A stretch of 64,000 bases of DNA from Alicyclobacillus sp. ALC3 (GCF_028751195.1 NZ_CP066784.1:1116001-1180000); one strand, 5' to 3'. Shown: positions 1 through 7,710, numbered from the stretch's first letter. Numbers and translations are program-made. The notes: generated by a model not told the origin, from the letters alone.

Positions 1-381
1 AAACTCCTTCGCCATCTTGTTGTAGTACTGCTCGATGGCTTGTTTGACATGCTTGACGTCCTCGTCCGGAATTTTGACGCCGCCACGGCTTCCTTGAATC
101 GCCGCAGCGTCACCGAACACGCCTTTTGGCACTGCCATGACCTTGCCGTCGATGACATCACAGAACGGCAGCTTATAGTCGCCCTGGCGGTCGGGAACAC
201 CGTCCTTGTCCGGGTCCGGCGCGTCAGAGTCGAACCAGAAATGAGTGCTGGCATATTTCAGATAGTCAATTTTGCCATCTTCGCCGGTCGCCCACTCGAC
301 AATGCGTTTGTTGGCTTCCGATGCGCTCCACTTGGTGTCGCGCGGAGCCAGCGGCCAAGTCAATTTCGCGGCCACACCCAT
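1..381 (-). CDS. Phage head-region protein, N-terminal 127 residues (partial)
   Basis: The reading frame is open from an ATG at 381, directly after the portal stop codon, to the window edge, so only the first 127 residues are visible. The visible part contains the motifs YKLPFCDVIDGKV and AAAIQGSRGGVKIPDEDV, followed by a helix ending in QYYNKM. This small domain is often seen in phage head proteins, fused to or next to HK97-type prohead proteases. The position after the portal also fits a protease or scaffold gene. The catalytic part would lie beyond the edge, so the exact function cannot be read here. Confidence 0.6.
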   Translation of the reverse strand, partial: MGVAAKLTWPLAPRDTKWSASEANKRIVEWATGEDGKIDYLKYASTHFWFDSDAPDPDKDGVPDRQGDYKLPFCDVIDGKVMAVPKGVFGDAAAIQGSRGGVKIPDEDVKHVKQAIEQYYNKMAKEF

Positions 382-1623
382 CTATGATCCACTCTCCTCT
401 GCTTGCAGTTGTTTTTGCACCTGTGCCTTGCCAAGTTGATATTTTGTGATGACGGTCCGGTCGATATAGTTCAGCGACTGTGTGACGCGGTCACCATCCG
501 GTATGGGTGGATAGCCGAGAATCGCGAGCTTCTGATTGTCTGTCAGCAATCCTTGGTCGCCAGCTGTCGAGATGAGCTGAATCTTCGCGGCCGTGGACAG
601 GTACTGCAGCCCTTGCTGATAAAACGAGATGCGGTTGCCGTGCGAAATCTCCATTGGACTCAGCAAAACGCGGGTGAAGTTTCGCGTCAGGCTCATCACG
701 AGCGGCTGAATCGTGTTACTGTAGAACGCCTCGAACTGAGCGTCCGTGTAGTTGCCCTCAAGGATTGGCAGGGGCACCCCGTAGTAGTTCAGAATGCGCT
801 GCTGGACGGCTTGCAGCACGTTCGGGTCGACGATTTGCGGGCTCTTTTGAACGGGCGTCACGGTGCCTTTCAGGTCTGTCGCCATGACCGCCGACTTACC
901 TTCTCGTAGCGCCTTCTCAAACCGATTGCGTTCTTCTTTCTGCGCTTCGTCATTGAGCATTGTGTTGAGTTGCAAGATGAATTGAATCGCCAGACCGGCT
1001 TGCACCGCGTGCTCAATGCCTTCCACGATGACGTCATCCGTCTTGAGCGTGGTCAGAATCGCCTCGTTGAACGGCTGTCCATTCAGGTCCCCGCCCATGA
1101 CCTCGTTGATGCTGAATTTCTTGCGCAGGTGGATGATGTTTGAATAAGGGATGACGAACTGTTCGCCAGACCGGAACGTAAACCGGATGAACATGACACC
1201 AGCTGCGTCTTGCATCCACTCGACCATCGTCGGATTCAGCGGATAGAGCCCGGTGACGTTGCCCTGGTCGTCGCGGGTCGGATAGATGTAGGCGTTGTAG
1301 TTGAGATAGAGTAGCCACGTCACCTTTTCGAGAAACGCGCCGGTGTCCATCAAGTCGTTGGGTCCAAACTGCAAGAGAGCGTTCAATGGACTGTTCACGA
1401 CCGTCCAAGACTTGTCCGACTCGCGAATGTGCTTCGGTTCGAGCTTGCTGATTTCTGTCGCAATCCTGTCGATACACATCTGAACCAAATCCGAATGGTA
1501 GATGTCGCGTCCGAACATGCGGAAAATCGGAACCATGCCATTGAGAACGTCCACATAGCTCAAGGGGTGTTGCTGGGCTCTGTCCTTCGCGAACATGCTT
1601 TTGACTGTGCTAATCCAACCCAA
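382..1623 (-). CDS. Phage portal protein (HK97-like, Phage_portal family)
   Basis: This 413-residue protein has the length and pattern of an HK97-type portal, the dodecameric ring at the capsid vertex through which DNA is packaged. Recognisable parts are the N-terminal segment with SDLVQMCIDRIATEISKL, the central NPLNPT-like stretch YPLNPTMVEW, and the C-terminal stem with YYGVPLPILEGNYTDAQFEAFY, which is typical of this family. Translation appears to start at TTG, with a GGGGGTG site about six bases upstream. The gene sits between the large terminase and a head gene, the usual order terS-terL-portal-protease. The C-terminus is basic and glutamine-rich. Confidence 0.9.
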   Translation of the reverse strand: MGWISTVKSMFAKDRAQQHPLSYVDVLNGMVPIFRMFGRDIYHSDLVQMCIDRIATEISKLEPKHIRESDKSWTVVNSPLNALLQFGPNDLMDTGAFLEKVTWLLYLNYNAYIYPTRDDQGNVTGLYPLNPTMVEWMQDAAGVMFIRFTFRSGEQFVIPYSNIIHLRKKFSINEVMGGDLNGQPFNEAILTTLKTDDVIVEGIEHAVQAGLAIQFILQLNTMLNDEAQKEERNRFEKALREGKSAVMATDLKGTVTPVQKSPQIVDPNVLQAVQQRILNYYGVPLPILEGNYTDAQFEAFYSNTIQPLVMSLTRNFTRVLLSPMEISHGNRISFYQQGLQYLSTAAKIQLISTAGDQGLLTDNQKLAILGYPPIPDGDRVTQSLNYIDRTVITKYQLGKAQVQKQLQAEESGS

Positions 1624-1636
1624 TGTGCCACCCCCT

Positions 1637-3340
1637 TCACTTGAGCAATGTCATATAGTCGCTACGGAATCGGGTATAAGCCGCGTAGGCGATAATCTTC
1701 GCGACCGCCCCGTCAATCCGTTTGTCAGGCTTTATCTTCACCGGCATGATGAAATCGTTGGAGTCGAGTTTGAAACCGACGTTGCCGAGACACCACATGT
1801 CGATTTCGTTGGCGTTGTAGTTGACCAACCCCGACCGCAGGTCTTGACCGAGCAATTTCATCGGACTGGACATGTGATGGCGTTCCTGCGGAATGCGCTC
1901 GAGGTCAAAGCCGAAGTCTTCCATGTCCTTCGCCCAATACTTCGCAAGCGCATTGTCGTAGCCGACTTTGAACGGCCGGATGTTGTATTGCTTGAACAGG
2001 CCGATGAACCATTGCGTGATGAGCGAGAAGTCGTTTTCGTTCCCAGGACTAACCTCAATCAATCCATCGGCAACCCATTTGCGGTAGTCGCGGCCGTCGT
2101 CCTTGCTGTCGAGTTTCGCCTCGGGCACGAAATACTTGGTGATGAAATACTTCTTGGCGCTGCCAGCGCGCATCAGCATGACCGTCGCGCACGCCAAGTC
2201 AGTCGTTTCAGCCAGGTCCACCCCGCCAATGCCGAAGTGGCCGCGGAAATCTTCCAGGTTGAACGTCTCGACGTTCCGATACTCATGTTCCATCAACCAC
2301 GCAGACGCGGTGTTCTGCTTAATGTTAAAGTCCTTCGCCAGCACAAAGGCACGCGTCTCGGTGTTGGTCTTGGCGAGCTCTACCCACTTGCGCAGATAGG
2401 ACCATTTCTTGATGACGCCGAGTCCTGGATTGCTCTTGACCCATGACTGCTCATCCTGCCAGACCTCCGCTTCAGAATCCTGCGTATACATCCAAATCAG
2501 CCAGCGCGGCTGTTCGGTTTCGCCATACAGCACTTGTCGTGCCTCGCGCAATCGCTTGTCGAGGTATCCGTCATTCGTGAAGCCCTCGGTTGTCAGTTCA
2601 AAATATAGAGGCTCCTCCTGAGTGGACAGAGCCTGCTGAATAGGCATCACCAGTTCGTTGTTCTTCATCTCATGGACTTCGTCGACGGCGCCGATTGCAA
2701 CGTTGCGTCCTTCCTTGCTGCCGGTTCGCGCCGTCAGCTTGCGGATGCTGCCTTTGTTCTGGTAGCTGAACTTCCCTGTCTTAATGGGCTTGCGAGGATT
2801 CCCGAAGTAGATGCCCGTTTGATTCTTGCGGGTCTTGCGCTCAAGCGACTTCGATTCTTCGCGCATGGCGTTGATGGCTTGGAACATCAGGTCGGCCTGC
2901 TGGTCGTCGTTGCTCGCGCACAGAACCTTGCAGCCTTTCTCGCCACAGAACCATTCGGCAAGGATGAGCGCACTGACAAACGGTGTCTTGCCGTTTTTAC
3001 GGCCGACCAGGTAAAGAACATCCTGAATCAGCCGGACCCAGCGACCGGCCTCGGGATCGTACATCTTGAAACCGTAGATGGCTTCGGTCACTGCCTTTTG
3101 GAACAGTTCAAGGATGAACGGCTTGCCAGCGAACGGCGCTTCGAAGTGCTTGCAGTGCGTCTCAATGAACTTGATTCGCTTGTGCGCGTCCTCGAGTTCA
3201 AACTGGATGTTTGGATCCTCGAAGTGCCGTTCCAGTATGTCGAGCATGAGCTTCAGTTCGTGGCCGACAATGATTTCGCCCGACTTGCACTTGTTGATGT
3301 AGGCCGCAAGGTGTGAATCTGCCAGGTCACAAGTAATCAC
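1637..3340 (-). CDS. terL: Phage terminase large subunit
   Basis: This 567-residue packaging motor has an N-terminal ATPase and a C-terminal nuclease. The Walker A-like sequence is VGRKNGKTPF near residue 110. The Walker B acidic motif is AVDEVHEM near residue 215. The nuclease region shows GGVDLAETTDLA near residue 370 and GYDNALAKYW near residue 460, with the acidic residues expected for metal binding. It belongs to the Terminase_1 type used by HK97-like siphophages. The GTG start overlaps the stop of the preceding small-subunit-like gene by four bases (GTGA), which suggests translational coupling. Confidence 0.93.
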   Translation of the reverse strand: MITCDLADSHLAAYINKCKSGEIIVGHELKLMLDILERHFEDPNIQFELEDAHKRIKFIETHCKHFEAPFAGKPFILELFQKAVTEAIYGFKMYDPEAGRWVRLIQDVLYLVGRKNGKTPFVSALILAEWFCGEKGCKVLCASNDDQQADLMFQAINAMREESKSLERKTRKNQTGIYFGNPRKPIKTGKFSYQNKGSIRKLTARTGSKEGRNVAIGAVDEVHEMKNNELVMPIQQALSTQEEPLYFELTTEGFTNDGYLDKRLREARQVLYGETEQPRWLIWMYTQDSEAEVWQDEQSWVKSNPGLGVIKKWSYLRKWVELAKTNTETRAFVLAKDFNIKQNTASAWLMEHEYRNVETFNLEDFRGHFGIGGVDLAETTDLACATVMLMRAGSAKKYFITKYFVPEAKLDSKDDGRDYRKWVADGLIEVSPGNENDFSLITQWFIGLFKQYNIRPFKVGYDNALAKYWAKDMEDFGFDLERIPQERHHMSSPMKLLGQDLRSGLVNYNANEIDMWCLGNVGFKLDSNDFIMPVKIKPDKRIDGAVAKIIAYAAYTRFRSDYMTLLK

Positions 3341-3663
3341 TCGAACTCATCCATTCCGTCGTCGGGGTCGAGGACGTTTTTGGATAGCACAGAGTTGAGA
3401 GCCTTGATAACAACAGCGTATGAATTCAGGTTCCGCAGGTACTGTTTCGCGGCCTCGGTTGGCTTTTGCACTTCGGGATACTGCGGATGGACCTTGACCA
3501 TGCCAGTAGACATCATCAGCTCCCGCAACTGCTGATTCTCGGCATACAAAAAGGCTGCATCGTCTATGAGTCCACTGACGAGTTCAGCCTTGGCGGGTTC
3601 CACATCTTTGAAGAGATCGGCGAGCTTCCGTCGTTCTCGCTCGATTACATCGGAGTTCGGCAT
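3337..3663 (-). CDS. Phage terminase small subunit-like protein (P27-type)
   Basis: This is a 108-residue, mostly helical acidic protein directly upstream of the large terminase, with a four-base overlap. The pattern of charged N-terminal helix, LVSGLIDDAAFLYAENQQL, then KPTEAAKQYLRNLNSY, resembles short P27-type terminase small subunits, which recognise the packaging site and load the large subunit. A GGAGG site lies about 11 bases before the ATG. A second candidate small subunit lies at 4471, so this protein may be an additional packaging factor. Assignment is by pattern and position only. Confidence 0.7.
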   Translation of the reverse strand: MPNSDVIERERRKLADLFKDVEPAKAELVSGLIDDAAFLYAENQQLRELMMSTGMVKVHPQYPEVQKPTEAAKQYLRNLNSYAVVIKALNSVLSKNVLDPDDGMDEFE

Positions 3664-3784
3664 TTTTCCGAAAACCTCCAGCGATTTTCGATTCTTTTGC
3701 CGTGGGCAAAATTGTTGGATATGCTGCGGTCTCTAAGCGGCTGCCTCCACGGTGCACCCGGGGGGTCTAGCCACACCGGCAGGG

Positions 3785-4471
3785 TCACGGCACGAACCGT
3801 TCGAACCAAGCTCGGATGTACGCCTCGTACTCGCCCTGCCGGTACCTCAACCGTGGGTCGGTTCGCAGTCGGCTCACACATTCGTCAGCAGTAGCCTCCA
3901 CGAAGATTGGCTCTGCTCCTGTTTCGGCGATAATCTTCTCTCGTTGGTACTTATCAGCATATCCGCCTACGATCCAAGCGTTGTGCCAACGTCCGAAGCG
4001 CACGCGGATGTGGTCGATGAGCTGGCTCCGCATCTGTCTGGCAATCGGCAGAAGTGAATCCGGCTTGTCATACTCCGGCAGGCCGGTCATGGCGGCAAAT
4101 ATCTCGTTAATGTCCACGAGGATGTCCAGCCTACCTTTACTCTGCTGAACGAAGGTGGACTTGCCTGAGAGTGGCGGGCCATAAACCAAAAACACTTGCT
4201 GTCCGGTATGTTCAAATCCGAACCGCAAGTGTTCCTTGTCGTGGCAATCTCGGCAAATCAATTCGACTCGTTCAGGATTCAAGCTAATCGTTCGGTCGTG
4301 GACATTTTCAGGCGTCAACTCTGTTTTGTGGTGGCCGATAAGTTGCCGCGGGTCGGCGATGAGCCGCTTGCACCGCGAGCACACCGGGCCATGTTCCATG
4401 ATGAGCGCTAAGCGGAACTGCTTCCATTCCAAACTGTTGTAGAAGTTCCTGAGCCATTCATTACGAGCCAT
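3785..4471 (-). CDS. HNH endonuclease fused to a P-loop kinase-like domain
   Basis: This 228-residue protein has two domains. Residues about 1-95 form an HNH nuclease with two zinc knuckles (CSRC and CRDCHDKEH) around the GHHKTEL catalytic motif. Residues about 100-228 form a small P-loop domain with Walker A GPPLSGKSTF and a downstream lid-like arginine-rich segment (RLRTDPRLRYRQGEYE), like AAA_33/zeta-type kinases. HNH proteins beside terminases often stimulate cos cleavage in HK97-like phages. The role of the kinase-like half is unknown. The start at 4471 is chosen because its ATG overlaps the upstream stop as TGATG; the open frame extends 12 codons further upstream. Confidence 0.8.
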   Translation of the reverse strand: MARNEWLRNFYNSLEWKQFRLALIMEHGPVCSRCKRLIADPRQLIGHHKTELTPENVHDRTISLNPERVELICRDCHDKEHLRFGFEHTGQQVFLVYGPPLSGKSTFVQQSKGRLDILVDINEIFAAMTGLPEYDKPDSLLPIARQMRSQLIDHIRVRFGRWHNAWIVGGYADKYQREKIIAETGAEPIFVEATADECVSRLRTDPRLRYRQGEYEAYIRAWFERFVP

Positions 4472-5001
4472 CAGAACATCTTCTTTTCTTCTTGTTGTTT
4501 CTTCCACTCAGCGAATTCAATCTGATGCCGCAGTGCAATGAACTTCGCTTTCCGTTCTTGAACTCGAGTCAGCGCCTCTTCAATTCGTTGGATTTGTTCC
4601 ATGACTGATTCAAGGCGCGTGTTCGTGCCTTTGCTCTGGCCGACTTGCCTGTTGCTGAGTTCAGAACGGTCGACCGTGGCAATCGTCATCGCTGGTCCAT
4701 CTGCTAGTTTCTTGATTCTGAGCAGCATCCGGCGTTCACGGATGTCGAGCAAGCGGATCTCGTTCTCAATCTGTTGCATAGCGTCGACATCCACTTGACC
4801 GTACAGTTGGCGCTCGGTGTCGTCAAAGGCGTCCATCCAGATGGATTCGTGCTCACCGGTGGTGACAGCATTCTTGTTGCCCTTCATCTTCTCTGGTGGT
4901 GCGCCTGTACTCTTGCCGCCATGCATCCGGCAACGATTGTTCTTCATGGAGTGGTTCTTGCATGGATGCCCGTCACGGGTCTTTGCTCCGCATAGTGGCA
5001 C
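4471..5001 (-). CDS. Phage terminase small subunit-like protein (YqaS/XtmA type)
   Basis: This protein of about 176 residues begins with a cysteine/histidine cluster (CGAKTRDGHPC, CRMHGGKSTGAPP). Next comes GNKNAVTTGEHESIW, the signature seen at the N-terminus of PBSX/YqaS-like terminase small subunits. The C-terminal two thirds is a long charged coiled coil (IENEIRLLDIRERRML and IQRIEEALTRVQERKAKF). It is the first gene of the visible packaging operon and overlaps the HNH gene. A GTG at 5001 behind an AAGGTGGTGA site is preferred over the TTG at 5019. Zinc binding by the N-terminal cluster is an inference. Confidence 0.75.
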   Translation of the reverse strand: MPLCGAKTRDGHPCKNHSMKNNRCRMHGGKSTGAPPEKMKGNKNAVTTGEHESIWMDAFDDTERQLYGQVDVDAMQQIENEIRLLDIRERRMLLRIKKLADGPAMTIATVDRSELSNRQVGQSKGTNTRLESVMEQIQRIEEALTRVQERKAKFIALRHQIEFAEWKKQQEEKKMF

Positions 5002-5108
5002 CTCACCACCTTCTTGCAAGGGGTTTGTTTTGTCGCCTGTTCCAATCGTGAGAGGACTATGCCATATTTTACATAGCCAGCGTATATCATGTTGAAGAGG
5101 TGATGGAC

Positions 5109-5417
5109 ATGTTGTTGTTCGTCAAGAAACGATTTGCTGACGCCTTGGCTGACGGGTCCAAGCAGTTTGAGCTTCGTGCCGATGTGCCGCGCTATCGGAA
5201 CGTAAGCGAAGGCCACATCCTGTCCGTCAACGGCCGGCAGTACTACCGTGTGGTTGAGGTTCTCCGCTTCTCGACAGCACAAGCAGCCGCAGACGAATTG
5301 ACGCCGGCAGCATGCGGATTTGAATCAGCGGACGAGCTGTGCGACGTGTGGCAATCGCTTTATCCAGAATCGCCAGGACTTCTCGCTTGGCGTTTGGAAC
5401 GGTACGCGAAGGTGTAG
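5109..5417 (+). CDS. ASCH-domain protein (PUA-like fold)
   Basis: This 102-residue single-domain protein has the ASCH signature: a short beta-strand (LLFVKKRF), then ADGSKQFELRADVPRYR with the G-x-K-x-x-E-x-R pattern, then an EGHILSVNG turn and a C-terminal helix. ASCH domains have a PUA-like fold and bind RNA; some phage versions have been predicted to read modified DNA bases. The ATG at 5109 lies five bases after AGAGGTGA and is better placed than the overlapping GTG/ATG at 5100/5103. The gene stands alone on the plus strand, divergent from the packaging operon, and its 3' end overlaps the GNAT reading frame tail-to-tail by 58 bases. Confidence 0.75.
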   Translation: MLLFVKKRFADALADGSKQFELRADVPRYRNVSEGHILSVNGRQYYRVVEVLRFSTAQAAADELTPAACGFESADELCDVWQSLYPESPGLLAWRLERYAKV

Positions 5418-5878
5418 GTGTTGCGGTCGCTAGAGTGGACAATGCCTTTTATTGCCGTAGGGTTCTTCCCCGCCCCCACGCGGCCGCGCCGCTTCAATAT
5501 CCACTGCGGGCTGTTTCGTAAGGCTTGCACCAGGTTCCTCGCGCTGGTGACAAGGTGAAAGTCGAATCCTTGCCCGGTATAGAGCTCCCCGATTCTATTG
5601 AGAAACCTCGTTCCGACGCCAATCCCCTGGTAATCCGGCAGAGTGACCACCCGATGCACTTTCTTGATCTTCTTGTTCTGTGGATGCGGGAAGTGGAGCA
5701 CCGCACAAAAGGCAATCGGTTCGTCGGCGATAAATGCCCCGTAGCACGTTGCGCCAGGATGAAGCGCACCGTCTAGATAGTGATGCTTTCCAAACGTGCG
5801 CCATAGTCGTTTTGCTTCCGCTTTGTGTAGCCGGATGATGTCAACGTGGATTTCGGGCCTTCTGTGACCCGGATTCCA
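5360..5878 (-). CDS. GNAT-like acetyltransferase domain, expressed by -1 frameshift from the ABC ATPase gene
   Basis: This segment codes for a GNAT-fold domain. It has HHYLDGALHPG near its start, the beta-strand AFIADEPIAFCAVLHF, the acyl-CoA loop YQGIGVGTRFLNRI, and a C-terminal NTYTFAYR. The frame contains no ATG at all, and the only upstream start-like codon (TTG at 5926) lies deep inside the ABC gene without a ribosome site. The frame joins the ABC frame at a run of seven Ts at 5884-5878. A ribosome slipping back one base there would give one 370-residue ABC-GNAT protein, the arrangement described for COG2401. GNAT relatives in phages include Mu Mom, a DNA adenine modifier. The substrate is unknown. 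Confidence 0.75.
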   Translation of the reverse strand, partial: WNPGHRRPEIHVDIIRLHKAEAKRLWRTFGKHHYLDGALHPGATCYGAFIADEPIAFCAVLHFPHPQNKKIKKVHRVVTLPDYQGIGVGTRFLNRIGELYTGQGFDFHLVTSARNLVQALRNSPQWILKRRGRVGAGKNPTAIKGIVHSSDRNTYTFAYRSKRQARSPGDSG

Positions 5879-6471
5879 AAAAAACGTTGTTCGTCCGTGT
5901 CGTAAATCCAGTCCGGCTCGAGCCAATCTATGATGTCGCGGTGACAGGCTACTGCGACGAACTGTTTGCCAAGTCGCCGCACGGCCTTGCTGATGGCATA
6001 TGAACCTGTCTTCGCAACTTCACGATTGACCACACTAGTGAACTCGTCGAACACAAACAAGTCGCGTTCCTCGAGGATGCAACGAGCCAGGTCCACCCGC
6101 ATCTTCTCCCCGTTTGAAAGTACGTCATACGGCTTGAGCCAGCTTGGCGGGCTGCTGAACCCAACCGAAGTGAATGCCCGGGTGATGTCCGTGACGGTCT
6201 TTTCTTTCGGCATGTCGTCAATGATGCTTTTCGCGTGGTAGTCGAATCCTCGGATATAGGCGTCGCCGAATGTTTCTTTGGCGATGGTCGACTTGCCCGT
6301 TCCGCTCGCCCCGACGATAAGGCCGACGTTCCACTCGCGGTTTTCGATCGCGATGTCACCTGTGAAATGCTCATTGGCATGCGATGGTTCCAAATCGAAC
6401 GAGTCCAGCACACTCGCCACACGGAATGTCATGTCCGGTTGAACGGTCTTTACAATGTCGAAACTCGGCAT
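5773..6471 (-). CDS. Soluble ABC-type ATPase (COG2401-like), zero-frame product
   Basis: This 232-residue ATPase has no membrane segments. It has Walker A GASGTGKST at residues 54-62, the ABC signature LSNGEKMRVDLAR at 118-130, Walker B LFVFDEFTS at 138-146 and the switch histidine in ACHRDI near 177. The order and spacing are those of a soluble ABC nucleotide-binding domain. After residue 198 the zero frame continues for 34 codons that do not resemble the family, while the -1 frame continues smoothly into a GNAT domain. The ATG is preceded by GAGGAGG. The start overlaps the ParB-like gene by 22 bases. Related ABC-GNAT pairs occur in phages beside ParB-like genes. Confidence 0.85.
   Translation of the reverse strand: MPSFDIVKTVQPDMTFRVASVLDSFDLEPSHANEHFTGDIAIENREWNVGLIVGASGTGKSTIAKETFGDAYIRGFDYHAKSIIDDMPKEKTVTDITRAFTSVGFSSPPSWLKPYDVLSNGEKMRVDLARCILEERDLFVFDEFTSVVNREVAKTGSYAISKAVRRLGKQFVAVACHRDIIDWLEPDWIYDTDEQRFFGIRVTEGPKSTLTSSGYTKRKQNDYGARLESITI
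5878..5884 (-). other. Slippery heptanucleotide T TTT TTT, candidate -1 programmed frameshift site
   Basis: On the minus strand seven consecutive Ts occur in the phase X XXY YYZ relative to the ABC frame: the codons at 5883-5881 and 5880-5878 are both TTT and the preceding codon ends in T. Slipping back one base enters the GNAT frame at a TGG codon. A short possible hairpin (CGGG with CCCG, ten bases between) lies just downstream. An indel at this homopolymer, natural or from sequencing, is the main alternative. Confidence 0.6.
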
Positions 6472-7007
6472 TTCAGACCCTCCTCAGTGAGTCGGTAGTA
6501 TAGCTGTTCCTGTTCGAGTTCGTTCTCACAGGTGACGATGACTTCGAACTTGTCGCTGACTTTGTCTGACAGGTCAGTTTCGTCGCCGTCGACTTCCTTG
6601 TGGACTTCGGTCATCATGCGCTCGATTTCTTCCTCGTCGAAGCCTGTCAGGTACAAGTCAATCTCGCCAGTGTCCAGTTCCTGCAGCAAATCTTTCAAGG
6701 CGTCACGATCCCAATCGCCTTCAATTTTGTTCAAGGCGAGATTTAGCGCCTTTTCATGTGCATCGTCCAGGTCGACGACTGACACCTGAACTTTGTCTGT
6801 TTTCATCTCATCGACGAGAACTTTGAACCGCTGATGTCCGCCAACTAAATTGCCGGTTCTCTTGTTCCACACGAGCGGTTCGACGAATCCGAACTCTATC
6901 ATGGAGTGCTTCAACTTCTCATAATCCGGATCGCCTGGCTGCAGGTCGAGACGAGGATTGTACGGCGCAGGATTGATTTTTCCGACAGGTATCGTTTGGA
7001 TGTCCAC
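6450..7007 (-). CDS. ParB/Srx-fold protein of the phage DNA-modification type
   Basis: This 185-residue protein has an N-terminal ParB-like domain with INPAPYNPR at the start and the hallmark GNLVGGHQRFKVL near residue 55. A helical middle follows, then an acidic linker and a conserved-looking C-terminal strand (FEVIVTCENELEQEQLYYRL). In many phages this ParB domain is fused to a DNA methylase or sits beside DNA-modifying genes; chromosome partitioning is not implied. Its 3' end overlaps the ABC gene, so the two are probably translated together. The start is a GTG with an AAGGGGCGG site. It is the first gene after a minus-strand terminator at 7042-7066. Confidence 0.8.
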   Translation of the reverse strand: MDIQTIPVGKINPAPYNPRLDLQPGDPDYEKLKHSMIEFGFVEPLVWNKRTGNLVGGHQRFKVLVDEMKTDKVQVSVVDLDDAHEKALNLALNKIEGDWDRDALKDLLQELDTGEIDLYLTGFDEEEIERMMTEVHKEVDGDETDLSDKVSDKFEVIVTCENELEQEQLYYRLTEEGLKCRVSTL

Positions 7008-7041
7008 CGTTTCCGCCCCTTCCGCCAGTTCTCACGCACAA

Positions 7042-7066
7042 AACAAAAAAACCCGCCGAAGCGGGT
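7042..7066 (-). terminator. Rho-independent terminator
   Basis: A six-pair G+C-rich stem (cccgc and gcggg around cgaa, closed by an A-T pair) is followed on the minus strand by seven Ts. It lies between the 80-residue gene at 7082 and the ParB-like gene, so the ParB/ABC/GNAT set probably needs readthrough or its own promoter. Confidence 0.8.
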
Positions 7067-7081
7067 CTCGAACCTATCTTG

Positions 7082-7321
7082 TCATCTAATTTTTGCATCC
7101 AGTTCGTTCATCAAACGTTCCATGTCTTGATCTGCTTGTGCTCTCTTCACAGTCACTACTGGCGCGCCTTGGCCGTTTCCCGTTCGATACGTCATGACAC
7201 TTTCTACTGAGTACACAGCTGACCTCTCAACGATAAGTTCCCCGACATGGGGAACGCGCTCTGTATCAATGTGAAAGTGATTGTTATTTCCTGCCTGCAA
7301 CGCCACCACGTGCACCCTCAT
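7082..7321 (-). CDS. Hypothetical phage protein, 79 residues
   Basis: I do not recognise this protein. It begins with a beta-strand (MRVHVVALQ), contains a histidine-rich turn (NNNHFHIDTERVPHVGELIV) and ends with an acidic helix (DQDMERLMNELDAKI). The ATG at 7321 follows AAGGAAGGTGACTAGA, an excellent ribosome site, and is preferred over a GTG three codons upstream. A terminator lies 16 bases after the stop, so it is probably the last gene of a transcript. Confidence 0.65.
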   Translation of the reverse strand: MRVHVVALQAGNNNHFHIDTERVPHVGELIVERSAVYSVESVMTYRTGNGQGAPVVTVKRAQADQDMERLMNELDAKIR

Positions 7322-7461
7322 TCTAGTCACCTTCCTTGTTCACACATTCTGTCCAGCGTCTCAAGTCTTGCGGAGGTAGACTTGAGACCTTCGGCTGGGC
7401 AACCAACCGACGTTGCAACATCAGCGCGCTGGCTCCAACATGGATACCCCGACAAAGCGGC

Positions 7462-7710
7462 TTACCTCAACGGATGTTTCAATTCAATTGTGTCAATTCC
7501 ATCAGCGGTGACAGCTAACTCCCAGCCACTGGATGACCTCGATATTTCGATCAAACCTTTTTGTTCCAGATAAATGTAGTGATTGTAAACGATATTAGAA
7601 ATAGATGTTGGGTCCCAAGATATCACCCGCTGCCCATCGCCATCAAACATACGATTGTAGATGGACTGCAGTATATCCATCCTCTCAGCTTCACGTTCAT
7701 TCACCTTCAT
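7462..7710 (-). CDS. Hypothetical protein, winged-helix-like
   Basis: This 82-residue protein has a helix-rich start (EREAERMDILQSIYNRM), then SISNIVYNHYIYLEQKGLIEI and a likely hairpin ending in ELAVTADGIDTIEL. The order helix, helix, recognition helix, wing and a final Thr/Asp-Gly-x-x-x-Ile-Glu resembles small YjcQ-like winged-helix proteins of Firmicute phages. DNA binding is an inference. The ATG at 7710 follows AAAGGGGTG closely; the frame is open nine codons further upstream. It lies upstream of the 7082 gene on the same strand. Confidence 0.5.
   Translation of the reverse strand: MKVNEREAERMDILQSIYNRMFDGDGQRVISWDPTSISNIVYNHYIYLEQKGLIEISRSSSGWELAVTADGIDTIELKHPLR

Noticed and set aside
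5360..5926. Independent GNAT gene starting at the TTG at 5926
   Set aside because: That TTG lies in the ABC coding region without a ribosome site, and the residues it adds (MARAGLDLRHG) read as an out-of-frame copy of the ABC sequence.
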